Of a stretch of DNA of 33,048 nt, positions 22,936 to 29,988 are shown piece by piece. The DNA is taken from positions 1 through 33,048 of the IMG/VR virus record IMGVR_UViG_3300009149_000153; one strand, written 5' to 3'. Origin of the DNA: a virus. The translations under genes and the position numbers were made by a program. How positions within the stretch are numbered: the first letter of the stretch is position 1; every line of letters starts with the position of its first letter. The notes under the pieces are model-generated. The model saw only the letters and a list, made by a program, of their open reading frames with translations, was not told the DNA's origin and did no database searches.

Positions 22936-23273
22936 AACTTGCAGTCCTCACCCAATTGGCGCACACACTCGTGGCGGGCCTCGTTGTCGGGCACGCTGTC
23001 CAACACGGTGAGGGACAGGCACACCACCGCCAGCGCAATAATGGCGACCCACACCCACGTTACAATGGCCGCGTGGCGGTCTTCCTGTACGGCAGGCCGT
23101 GCCGATATGAGCAGGACACCGCGCCACACGACCACCTGAAATTTGCGACGACTCCGTCGGCTTACGTGCGCATCCCACAAGTCGAGGACCTGCGCTGCCT
23201 CCCAATGGGGGCCGATTATATAGCGGCCCGTCTCGCCCGCCTTTAATGTTTGGATCAGTTGCTGTTCGTTCAT
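22932..23273 (-). CDS. Unknown single-pass membrane protein
   Basis: A 113-aa protein. A soluble N-terminal ~70 residues with a basic patch (DAHVSRRSRRKFQVVVWRG) is followed by one transmembrane helix (IVTWVWVAIIALAVVCLSLTV) and a short C-terminal tail with two Cys. The start at 23273 is chosen because its ATG forms an ATGA overlap with the upstream gene. The frame is open far upstream, but that part is a basic, off-frame-like sequence. It belongs to the last minus-strand operon with another membrane-tailed protein before it. No family recognised. Confidence 0.72.
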   Translation of the reverse strand: MNEQQLIQTLKAGETGRYIIGPHWEAAQVLDLWDAHVSRRSRRKFQVVVWRGVLLISARPAVQEDRHAAIVTWVWVAIIALAVVCLSLTVLDSVPDNEARHECVRQLGEDCKL

Positions 23274-23665
23274 AATATTGCCCACCATAAAATTGACGCA
23301 GCAGTCGCGTTCAGAAGCCCGACCGCGAGTAGCGACGGCACGCCGCGGGCGGGTGTTTTCTCCGCTTCCTCCCGCAAAGCTTCGAGTTCGGCGCGCAGTC
23401 GGCCCGCCTCGCTGACGTAGTTTTCCGACACGGCATGCCACCCCCTTGACGCGCCGCGCATGGCCTCCAGCTCTTTGCTAACCTCCTCGCTGACAAAGGC
23501 CCCCACGTCGCCCACTTCAAGCGCGACGCGTTTGTATTCGCCCGGCATTAACGGGTGCGGCATGGAGACCACCACCGCGCCTGCGTTGAACTTGCGCAAG
23601 TCCTCGCGCATGTTGTCGTACTCTTTGCGGTCAAGTGTGACCGTGTTTACCTGTTGTGGTGTCAT
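23270..23665 (-). CDS. Unknown protein with coiled coil and C-terminal membrane anchor
   Basis: A 131-aa protein, first gene of its operon, 34 bases from a promoter-like element. The N-terminal ~50 residues form a mixed alpha/beta domain (VTLDRKEYDNMREDLRKFNA). A long helix or coiled coil follows (EEVSKELEAMRG through AGRLRAELEALREEAEKT). A hydrophobic tail (SLLAVGLLNATAASILWWAI) is suited to anchoring in the inner membrane. This layout recalls phage proteins that act at the membrane, such as superinfection or replication-site proteins, but no family was recognised. GAGG lies nine bases before the ATG. Confidence 0.75.
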   Translation of the reverse strand: MTPQQVNTVTLDRKEYDNMREDLRKFNAGAVVVSMPHPLMPGEYKRVALEVGDVGAFVSEEVSKELEAMRGASRGWHAVSENYVSEAGRLRAELEALREEAEKTPARGVPSLLAVGLLNATAASILWWAIL

Positions 23666-23690
23666 GTTGTTTGCCTCGTGCCCTGTTAAA

Positions 23691-23727
23691 GTTACATAAC
23701 ATTAGCCCACGGAGGTGGGCCTGTCAA
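23691..23727 (-). promoter_or_regulatory. Promoter with palindromic spacer and GTTAYRTAAC element (membrane/zinc-finger operon)
   Basis: On the minus strand TTGACA (23727-23722), a perfect -35, is followed by 17 bases and TAATGTTATGTAAC (23704-23691). The spacer is an inverted repeat, GCCCAC-CTCC-GTGGGC (23720-23705). The same TTGAC-N17-TAAKGTTAYRTAAC layout recurs before the clamp-like gene. The -10 (TAATGT) is weak, suggesting control by a protein that binds the palindromes. Confidence 0.55.
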
Positions 23728-23738
23728 CTAATTATTTT

Positions 23739-23933
23739 CTAATAGCCCTCGACTATGCCCTCGACCTCTTGGTCGGACAACAGGCCCCTGTCCGCTAGGT
23801 GGGCTAGGAGCCTGCACAGGACCGCACGGTTTTCGTCTACCCGCTGCGACTGGTCCGCGGTGTCGGAGCGGCTGCGATCATAATCGCGCTTTCCTATTAG
23901 GTCTGCGAGTTGGTCTTCAGTGTATCGTGTCAT
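23739..23933 (-). CDS. Small unknown protein downstream of the polymerase
   Basis: A 64-aa acidic, mostly helical protein (TRYTEDQLADLIGKRDYDRS at the start, LLAHLADRGLLSDQEVEGIV near the end). It begins five bases after the polymerase stop and uses AAGGA within that stop region as its ribosome binding site, so it is the last gene of the replication operon. The C-terminal helix-turn pattern with LLSDQEVEGI is seen in many small phage proteins and is not diagnostic. No family recognised. Confidence 0.7.
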   Translation of the reverse strand: MTRYTEDQLADLIGKRDYDRSRSDTADQSQRVDENRAVLCRLLAHLADRGLLSDQEVEGIVEGY

Positions 23934-23938
23934 ATTCG

Positions 23939-26671
23939 TTAATCCTTCTGATAACGTTTATGTCGCCAGCCTGCGGCCTTGAGCGGCCACCAGCTAGCCC
24001 ATGTGGGCGACTGCCCAAGTATTGCGCACATCTCGTCAACTGACCCGACACCCTCGGGCACTTCGCAACACAGCTCGTCGTGTGTGTGCATAACGACGGG
24101 GTAGCCCGCCGCCTCTGCCCTGAGTATGGCCTCGGCCTGGATGTCGGCGCAAACGGCCTGTGTGACGTTCTCCGCTAGCCTGCCGCCGTAGGTCTCCATG
24201 CGCCCCCACCCCCGTGCCCCGTTCTTCGGGTTCGAGTTAAAGCCCATGAAGGTGAGCGAGTAGCTTGCGGGCTTGCCCCACTTGCCCGCGACCTCGACCA
24301 ACTGCGGGTCGTGGTATGCCAACAAGCGGCCGGACGGCAGGCGACAATACAGTACGCGATTGTGCACGCCGTAGCATATATCGTTAGCCCAGAACTGTTG
24401 GCCAGGGTGCAGGACGGCTTGAACCGCTGCGCCTTCTAGGCCGAAGTATTCCGGGTGCCCGTCTGATAGGCGCGGGCCTGTCTGCCTAAACTGGCCTCCC
24501 CAAAACTCGACGATCTCCGGGCTTTCTGCGCGCCAGGCTAAAACGTTCTTTTTAATCTCGGCCTCGTCCATGAACTGATCCGCGCCGAACGCACACCACG
24601 CACCGACCCAGCCGCCGTACCCTGACGCCAGCTCTGCAACTTTGCCGATCGTCTTCCTTGTGGGGTGGTGCATGCGGGTGTCTTTCTTGTACTGCATCAT
24701 GTCTTCAAACGGCACGCCGGTGATCTTACTAGCGGACATCTCGTAGATCTTGCCGTGGGTCTTGAATACGTCGATGCGCCACTGGCAGCGCGACAGGCAG
24801 GCGAGGGCGACAGCCTCGACCGCTGAGAAGTCGCAGCATATAAAGTCGTGCCCCGGTTTGGCGACGAACAGCCCGCGCAAGCAGCCGCAAAGTAGGTCGA
24901 CCGGGCTGCCCCAACGGTGCATCACGGTGGCGAAGTCGTGGCGGATAATGTCCTGTACTGCGTATTCGACGGCCCCGACGGTCCACTCGCGGCGGTCGTG
25001 GCAGAGGAACGACCCACACTCGGGGCAATCTGCCAAGCACGCGCCAAAGATGCGCCCGCACGCTTCACACTCGCGGGTCTTGGGCCCTTTGGCCGTGATG
25101 TTCTGCAACTGGCTGTTGCTGGCGTTATCGTCGGCCGCGGCGCTTGACCATCGGCCTGTACGTTCTGCCCCGCAGTACATGTACTGGTTGCGCAAACGTC
25201 CGTCGCTGTTTAGCTGGTGGCGTAACTTGGCCAGCTTCTTGACATTGGCCGAGGATAGTGCCTGCCTGGTCTGCAACACCCGCACGCAGTCCGCTGGCCC
25301 TGCGGTCAACAGCCCCAGCGCTTCGTCTACACTTTCCGACGTCATGTCGCGCATACGGACGCCGCGGCTCCCGAGCCATGCGATCATCTTGGCCACTTCG
25401 CTGGCGGTGCTCACCTCGCCGTTAGTGATTTGGCGCAGCTCCGCGGTGAAGTGGGCGGTTGTTTCTTGTAGCAGGCGCAGGCAAGCCTCAAGGGCGGGGA
25501 CGTCGACAAGTACACCCCGCGCGTTGATCCGCTGGTCCGCAAGCCACACGGCGCGCTCGTAGTCTGTCAAGTCGGGGATCATGGCTGCGACATCGTCCTC
25601 GGCCTCGACGTCCTGGTCACAGTAGCTAAACAGGCCCTGGAACAGCGGCCAGTCGGTTGGCATGGTGCGGCGCACGTTCTTGCGGGTCTTGGTGACGGTG
25701 TTCGGTCTGCACAGCTTGCCGATAAGCTGGCCGCCCTCTTTGTCCTTGCCCTTGGTGCCCAGTGCTTTCGATACGTTCGCCAGGCTGCCCGGTAAGCCCC
25801 AACGCCGCGCCATTGACATAACGCAATATGTTTGCTCGACTGCCAGCACGGGCCACCCATAAAGGCGGGTACAGACAAAGTTCCATATAAAAAATTCAAA
25901 GGTGCTGTTAAACGCCTCAATGTCGCCGCCGCCCGCAATGTGGGTCAGCAGGTCAACCGGTTGCGGCATTCCTGGCCACCAGCCCCGACGGCCTTTGCCG
26001 TCTTTCAAATCGTAGAACAGGCACAACACCTCGGTGCTCGGGTGCTCGGCGTAGACGCCTGTGCCGACTAAGCCCAGCCCGTTGGTGCTGCCGCCGCCTG
26101 CGCCCTTGACCTTGCCGTCCTCGGTGATCACGAAGCCTGCCTCGCTGTACGTCTCGAAGTCCATGGACGGACGGACGGTCGAGCGGTACGTGCCGACGTT
26201 CTCGATCACCGTGCCCGCTAGCAGGTCAGACAGCGCGACGGGGTCGCAGCCCTCCTCCCAGTCTGACGCCGCCCAGAACACGGAGTCCGACGCGTCGTGC
26301 GCCCACAGGCGAGACACTGGCAGGACGTACTCGACGCGGTGGACGTGCACGGGCTTGCCCAGTGACTGCATGTACTCGATCATGTGGCGTGTGCCCGAGC
26401 TCTGACCGTCCCACACCGCGAGGAGGGCGTCGGCTTCGTGGGCCATGTCCTCGTTGCGTGCGAAACCTGCGCTTTTACCTAAAGGCCCGTCCCAGTCCGC
26501 CGGGTGACTGCTTACCGGTAGGCCGAAGTGTTGGGCGTACTCACGGCCGTGGGTGTCAGGCCCTCGGGCCTCGCCGCACACCACCGCGGTGATCTTCCAC
26601 GGACACGCATTGACGGCCGCCGCGGTGTCTTGTTGGGTCAGGGTCCGCGTGCCTGCAATGATTGTTTTCAT
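23939..26671 (-). CDS. DUF2493 (SLOG)-exonuclease-family A DNA polymerase fusion
   Basis: A 910-aa replicative polymerase. Residues 1-112 form a DUF2493/SLOG domain (KTIIAGTRTLT, GEARGPDTHG, KSAGFARNEDM, DGQSSGTRHMI). Such domains bind nucleotides or nucleotide-derived signals. The proofreading domain has D171/E173 (SMDFET), N255 and E258 (FNSTFE) and Y350-x3-D354. The polymerase domain has RTGRW at 504-508, motif A D614 (CDFSAVE), an O-helix R672..K677..L681..Y685, and motif C H864-D865-E866. Leu681 occupies the place of Phe762 in E. coli Pol I. Between RTGRW and motif A lies a zinc-ribbon-like insertion (C535xxC538, C549xxC552). The ATG at 26671 overlaps the upstream stop as ATGA; an in-frame ATG 12 bases earlier is possible. 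Confidence 0.93.
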   Translation of the reverse strand: MKTIIAGTRTLTQQDTAAAVNACPWKITAVVCGEARGPDTHGREYAQHFGLPVSSHPADWDGPLGKSAGFARNEDMAHEADALLAVWDGQSSGTRHMIEYMQSLGKPVHVHRVEYVLPVSRLWAHDASDSVFWAASDWEEGCDPVALSDLLAGTVIENVGTYRSTVRPSMDFETYSEAGFVITEDGKVKGAGGGSTNGLGLVGTGVYAEHPSTEVLCLFYDLKDGKGRRGWWPGMPQPVDLLTHIAGGGDIEAFNSTFEFFIWNFVCTRLYGWPVLAVEQTYCVMSMARRWGLPGSLANVSKALGTKGKDKEGGQLIGKLCRPNTVTKTRKNVRRTMPTDWPLFQGLFSYCDQDVEAEDDVAAMIPDLTDYERAVWLADQRINARGVLVDVPALEACLRLLQETTAHFTAELRQITNGEVSTASEVAKMIAWLGSRGVRMRDMTSESVDEALGLLTAGPADCVRVLQTRQALSSANVKKLAKLRHQLNSDGRLRNQYMYCGAERTGRWSSAAADDNASNSQLQNITAKGPKTRECEACGRIFGACLADCPECGSFLCHDRREWTVGAVEYAVQDIIRHDFATVMHRWGSPVDLLCGCLRGLFVAKPGHDFICCDFSAVEAVALACLSRCQWRIDVFKTHGKIYEMSASKITGVPFEDMMQYKKDTRMHHPTRKTIGKVAELASGYGGWVGAWCAFGADQFMDEAEIKKNVLAWRAESPEIVEFWGGQFRQTGPRLSDGHPEYFGLEGAAVQAVLHPGQQFWANDICYGVHNRVLYCRLPSGRLLAYHDPQLVEVAGKWGKPASYSLTFMGFNSNPKNGARGWGRMETYGGRLAENVTQAVCADIQAEAILRAEAAGYPVVMHTHDELCCEVPEGVGSVDEMCAILGQSPTWASWWPLKAAGWRHKRYQKD

Positions 26672-27084
26672 AGGTCCACCCATGTGTATTTGTCGTGAAC
26701 GGCGTGCCGGCCCAAGTCGGCCCCGTGCTCCGCGTCAAGTACGAGGTCCTCCAACGCCTTCGACCTCAAGAATGCCAGCGCCTGCGTGTTGCGGGCAACC
26801 TGCAGCTCTAAGTGGCGCGCTTGGCTCACTTTTCGTTTGCGGTACGCACGCAGCGCCGAGAGCCTGTCGACGTGGCAAAACGACCGCTCTGCGCCTTTCT
26901 TGACTTTCTTGATCATCCCCGCGTCGACGTACCTCGCGAACTCATCTTTTTTAAGCGGCGCGTACCCAACGAGGGAAACCCAGCAAAAATGGGAGGTCTC
27001 CGACACGACACGGAACGACCTGAGCACGAGGTGCACGGACTTGTGGTCGATGGCGTCCTCGTACCGGTACATGTACTTGGCCAT
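26668..27084 (-). CDS. Unknown protein of the replication operon
   Basis: A 138-aa protein directly upstream of and overlapping the polymerase gene. The N-terminal half is mixed (YMYRYEDAIDHKSVHLVLRS, then SHFCWVSLVGYAPLKKDEFA). The middle has a winged-helix-like or basic helical section (RYVDAGMIKKVKKGAERSF). The C-terminal half is helical and Arg/Ala-rich (SALRAYRKRKVSQARHLELQ), ending in an acidic/His stretch. It may bind DNA or the polymerase, but no known family was recognised. GGGGG lies eight bases before the ATG. Coupling to the polymerase start is the main clue to its role. Confidence 0.72.
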   Translation of the reverse strand: MAKYMYRYEDAIDHKSVHLVLRSFRVVSETSHFCWVSLVGYAPLKKDEFARYVDAGMIKKVKKGAERSFCHVDRLSALRAYRKRKVSQARHLELQVARNTQALAFLRSKALEDLVLDAEHGADLGRHAVHDKYTWVDL

Positions 27085-27087
27085 ATG

Positions 27088-27294
27088 TCACCCCCAGATC
27101 CAGTTTAGCGCAATAGTAGACGCGCGGACTTTGCCCATAAAGCCACGACCGCGCAGCATGACAAAATTCGCGTTACCCACTTCGGTGGGCCCTGCGGACG
27201 AGCTGGTGGTCGTCACTAACTGGGCGTTTTTGCTTAGTATTAAGTTGCCGCTGGCGTCTAACTGCGTCTTGCCTTTTTTCTTAAAGTAGTGCAT
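27088..27294 (-). CDS. Small unknown basic protein
   Basis: A 68-aa protein with AAGGA nine bases upstream, three bases before the next gene. The N-terminus is strongly basic (MHYFKKKGKTQLDASGN). The middle is Ser/Thr/Asn-rich (LVTTTSSSAGPTEVG) and the C-terminus hydrophobic and beta-like (ANFVMLRGRGFMGKVRAS), ending in NWIWG. No family recognised. Its place between the clamp-like protein and the polymerase suggests a replication accessory role, which is inference. Confidence 0.65.
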   Translation of the reverse strand: MHYFKKKGKTQLDASGNLILSKNAQLVTTTSSSAGPTEVGNANFVMLRGRGFMGKVRASTIALNWIWG

Positions 27295-27306
27295 GGCGTG
27301 GCGTCC

Positions 27307-27855
27307 TTATAGTCTGCAAGCGAGCACATACACGTTCACCGGCCCGCGGGTGAGGCGGACCCCCGCGTCATACAGGTTGAACTCCGCGGCGGGGAATTTG
27401 GCGTCCACACCCACGGCCGCCATCGCGTTGCACGCCTGCGCCGCTAGTTTAACGTTAAGCCCTAATGTGCACACGGGGGTGTTAGGGGGGCGCATGGTAC
27501 TCGTTGCCCGTGTTAGGTCCGGGTATCGGCCGTCGACCGTGGCTACCGGCACGGCCTGCCCGAGCTCGCGCCCCCCGTCCATTTGTTGCAGAAGGGCGCC
27601 TCCTTCCGGCAGCACTCGCAGCTCAATGTCACTTTTTGCGGTAAACATTTTTAACTTTACCGCCAGGTCCTGCCGGCAGAGTAGGACTTCCGCCACCCCC
27701 GCAGGCATTTTCGTGTCGGTGTCGACCTGCATGCCGAGGTGGCCGTCCGACGCTTGCATGCGCGTGGCCGTGACGTGAACCGCGTTTAAGTAAAACCGGT
27801 TGTCCTGTTTCGCGGCGACAGTTAGAAGCCCTTTTAATGTGGTAAACGTGTTCAT
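27307..27855 (-). CDS. DnaN-like sliding clamp-type protein (tentative)
   Basis: A 182-aa protein, first gene of the polymerase operon. The segments RFYLNAVHVTATRMQASDGH and PVATVDGRYPDLTRAT resemble parts of beta-clamp repeats: a residue-of-interest D-G-H after strand pairs, and a G-x-YPD-type turn. The rest is a run of alternating hydrophobic strands (SDIELRVLPEGGALLQQ, NVKLAAQACNAMAAV). Full-length bacterial beta is ~370 aa, so this would be a half-size clamp subunit or a divergent homologue. GGGAG precedes the ATG. Without a structural comparison the call is tentative; a different beta-rich DNA-binding protein remains possible. Confidence 0.45.
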   Translation of the reverse strand: MNTFTTLKGLLTVAAKQDNRFYLNAVHVTATRMQASDGHLGMQVDTDTKMPAGVAEVLLCRQDLAVKLKMFTAKSDIELRVLPEGGALLQQMDGGRELGQAVPVATVDGRYPDLTRATSTMRPPNTPVCTLGLNVKLAAQACNAMAAVGVDAKFPAAEFNLYDAGVRLTRGPVNVYVLACRL

Positions 27856-27877
27856 CTTTTTTGCTCCCGTTGTTGGT

Positions 27878-27914
27878 GTTATGTAACCTTAACCCTTCCC
27901 GTGTAGGGCGTCAA
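27878..27914 (-). promoter_or_regulatory. Promoter with GTTAYRTAAC element (clamp-polymerase operon)
   Basis: On the minus strand TTGACG (27914-27909) is followed by 17 bases and TAAGGTTACATAAC (27891-27878). The palindrome GTTACATAAC overlaps and follows the -10. It lies just after the terminator of the upstream operon and 23 bases before the clamp-like start. The layout matches the promoter at 23691-23727 base for base outside the spacer and three variable positions. Confidence 0.55.
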
Positions 27915-27925
27915 GGTGTACCTAT

Positions 27926-27951
27926 AAAAAAAAGGCCGCCCGAGGGCAGCC
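27926..27951 (-). terminator. Rho-independent terminator after the ssDNA-binding protein gene
   Basis: On the minus strand GGCTGCC pairs with GGCGGCC (one G-U) around the loop CTCG, followed by eight T residues. It lies 16 bases after the stop of the ssDNA-binding protein gene and before the promoter of the clamp-polymerase operon. Confidence 0.88.
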
Positions 27952-27967
27952 AGTCGAGCGGGTCGGC

Positions 27968-28789
27968 CTACTGTTGAGGCATCCAGCTAGCGTTTTGCTG
28001 AGGGGCTGGCGCTTGCTGTGGCTGTTGGCCCCATGCTTGCTGCGGTTGGCCTTGGGCAGGTGCCGCTTGCTGTGGCTGTTGGCCCCATGCTTGCTGCGGT
28101 TGGCCTTGGGCAGGTGCCGCTTGCTGTGGCTGTTGGCCCCATGCTTGCTGCGGTTGGCCTTGAGCGGGTGCCGCTTGCTGTGGCGGTTGGCCCCATGCTT
28201 GCTGCGGTTGGCCTTGAGCGGATGCCGCTTGCTGTGGCTGACCGCCCCACACTTTGGTGGTGTCGAACGTACCGCCGCCGCCAATGTCTAAGCGTGGCGC
28301 GTTTTCGCTGGTCAAAATGCGGATAGCGTCCAGGCGAGTGGCCACGCCTTTTGACACGTTGTTGTAAGTGTTGCAGTGCAAGATCACATCGACGCGCTGG
28401 CCGTTGTAGATCAGCGGGCCGTACTCATGCGGCTGCAGCGTGTTGCCGTTCTCGCCGACAACTTGAGGCTGGCGGAACGTCGACACGTTGATCACTGCAT
28501 GGCCGGGGAACATGCCTTTAAATTCGTCATTACCTACGTTACCGATCGGCATGTTGCCGCCGCGGGGTAGATTGCCCTTGAACTCACCCTCGAACAGTTC
28601 GCGCTGGGCCAACTGGTCAAGGACTGGCAAGTCTGGGTTATTCGGCTCAAGCACGATCTTAAGATTCCACTTCATGCCGGGCGCTTTGCCGTCTTTAGCT
28701 TCTAAGGCTTCCGGGCGGGTGATACCGTCCCACACTACGATACCGCGGCAGACGACCATGTTCTTTGGGCTTTCGTTTAATAACGGCAT
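27968..28789 (-). CDS. DUF2815-like single-stranded DNA-binding protein with Gln/Pro repeat tail
   Basis: A 273-aa protein. Residues 1-~180 match the DUF2815 layout of phage ssDNA-binding proteins with an OB fold: WDGITRPEALEAKDGK near the start, KWNLKIVLEPNNPD, PGHAVINVSTFRQPQVV, and YNGQRVDVILHCNTYNN before SKGVATRLDAIRIL. Residues ~182-273 are a disordered tail of four near-identical 18-residue units rich in Gln, Pro, Ala and Trp (APAQGQPQQAWGQQPQQA). It lacks the acidic tip found in bacterial SSB proteins, ending instead in NASWMPQQ. It would protect and organise single-stranded DNA during replication. GGAG overlaps the end of the DUF2800 gene just upstream. Confidence 0.85.
   Translation of the reverse strand: MPLLNESPKNMVVCRGIVVWDGITRPEALEAKDGKAPGMKWNLKIVLEPNNPDLPVLDQLAQRELFEGEFKGNLPRGGNMPIGNVGNDEFKGMFPGHAVINVSTFRQPQVVGENGNTLQPHEYGPLIYNGQRVDVILHCNTYNNVSKGVATRLDAIRILTSENAPRLDIGGGGTFDTTKVWGGQPQQAASAQGQPQQAWGQPPQQAAPAQGQPQQAWGQQPQQAAPAQGQPQQAWGQQPQQAAPAQGQPQQAWGQQPQQAPAPQQNASWMPQQ
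28022..28237 (-). repeat. Four 54-bp tandem repeats in the ssDNA-binding protein tail
   Basis: Units begin at 28022, 28076, 28130 and 28184 and differ by a few bases. Each encodes 18 residues, so the frame is preserved. The first two units are the most alike; the last two carry point changes. This is a coding minisatellite, not a CRISPR array. Confidence 0.92.
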
Positions 28790-28794
28790 TGTGT

Positions 28795-29988
28795 TTACTC
28801 TCCAGTTGTTTGCTTTTTACCGAACGCTCTCGCGACATACGAGTCCGTGCGGTCAATTAGTTGTGTTTTCATTTTTCTAACGGTTAAGCCGGTGACGATT
28901 GCCGCCCCTATGGCCTTTAAGTCTTTTGGTACTTTTTGCAGCGCTTGCGTTGGCGTCAAGGGCTGAGTTTTTGCAATATCGATGCCGATTGATTTAAACG
29001 CGGCAATAGCTGCGGCGTCCTTACCTTCGACCCACTTCGCGGGCCCTTGCGTGGCCTCGAACACTTTCACGTCGCACGGCTTGCCCGACATCATCGCGGA
29101 TTGTAGGTCGTCGGTCAGAGCCTCACGGCGCGACTTGATCACAGACTCCGCAGCGCTTAGGAAGTCGATCTCCTTGGCCTTGTCGTCCTCGGTCATGCGG
29201 TCCATCTCGTACGGCATGTCGGCGATCGAGCTCCACAAGCGTGTGTACATTCTGGCGGCGGAGCAATCCAAACGTCCCGGACAGTAGCGGCAGTGCTTGC
29301 CCGCTGTCAGCTTCGGGTCGGTGTCCGCTTCGTGCGCCTTGGCCTTAAGCTGGGCGAACAGAGGGAACAAGTCCGACAACGTGCCGACCCACTCGTCCAC
29401 AGGGCCCCAGGGGGCGTATGCGAACGGCTGGACAATGCGGAGGCGGACCTCGGTCCCTGGTGGTATGGCAAAAGACTCGTAAAGCCCCTCGACGTAGTCC
29501 ACCAGTTGAAGGTTGCCTTTTGCCCGCACTAGGCTGTGGCCGTGCTTGTAGTCCCAGACTACTAGCAGCCCTTGCCCATTGTTGTGGGTCGGGTTGTAGT
29601 AGCCTAGGTCAAGCGTCCCCCAGTTGTCCGTTGGGTGGATCTGCGTCATTGCGACACGCTGCTCGATCAACAAATACCGATACCCGCCGAACTTGGTAAC
29701 CGTAAACAGCATGTCGTCGAGGATGACCTGCGCCCCTTCGGCGATCTCGTCAGTGATGACGGTCCCGTCGGGGTCAACCCGCCCTACCCATAGTGAGCAG
29801 AACAGATCGGCCTCCACTTCGGAGCTGCGCCAGTTGCGCGCGCATTGCTCCATGACCCAGTGCGCCGCCGTCCCTTGAACCGTGCGGGCGTTCGTTTTGT
29901 CCTGACGCCCCGCGCTGGCCGCTATTGCGCCGGAGCATTCGCCCCAGTTAGGTGCAAAGCTGGGGGCTTTTGGCGCGTGTGCACTCAT
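28795..29988 (-). CDS. DUF2800 family PD-(D/E)XK nuclease with iron-sulfur cysteines
   Basis: A 397-aa protein of the DUF2800 family, RecB/Cas4-like nucleases common in phage replication modules. The fold's motifs are visible: GTAAHWVME (H43, E47), E109, D127 in GTLDLGY, and D146-x-K148 in VVWDYKHG. Four cysteines are placed as in Cas4/AddB-type [4Fe-4S] nucleases: C18 near the N-terminus and C233, C236 and C242 in HCRYCPGRLDC. It would process DNA ends for recombination or replication alongside the ssDNA-binding protein. The start overlaps the upstream stop (ATGA). The C-terminal 100 residues are helical and of unknown role. Confidence 0.9.
   Translation of the reverse strand: MSAHAPKAPSFAPNWGECSGAIAASAGRQDKTNARTVQGTAAHWVMEQCARNWRSSEVEADLFCSLWVGRVDPDGTVITDEIAEGAQVILDDMLFTVTKFGGYRYLLIEQRVAMTQIHPTDNWGTLDLGYYNPTHNNGQGLLVVWDYKHGHSLVRAKGNLQLVDYVEGLYESFAIPPGTEVRLRIVQPFAYAPWGPVDEWVGTLSDLFPLFAQLKAKAHEADTDPKLTAGKHCRYCPGRLDCSAARMYTRLWSSIADMPYEMDRMTEDDKAKEIDFLSAAESVIKSRREALTDDLQSAMMSGKPCDVKVFEATQGPAKWVEGKDAAAIAAFKSIGIDIAKTQPLTPTQALQKVPKDLKAIGAAIVTGLTVRKMKTQLIDRTDSYVARAFGKKQTTGE

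Noticed and set aside
23274-23441. A longer N-terminus for the 113-aa membrane protein
   Set aside because: The extension is Arg/Gly-rich shadow sequence of the upstream gene; the ATGA overlap at 23270-23273 marks the real start.
23705-23720. Hairpin GCCCAC-GGAG-GTGGGC as a terminator
   Set aside because: No T-run follows on either strand, and it sits exactly between a -35 and a -10, so an operator is more likely.
24750-25562. A 270-codon plus-strand frame across the polymerase gene
   Set aside because: Antisense shadow of the polymerase; the protein looks random (many Arg, Ser, Cys) and matches no family.
28022-28237. Regular 54-bp repeats as a CRISPR array
   Set aside because: The units are directly adjacent with no unique spacers and keep one reading frame that encodes a repeat protein tail.
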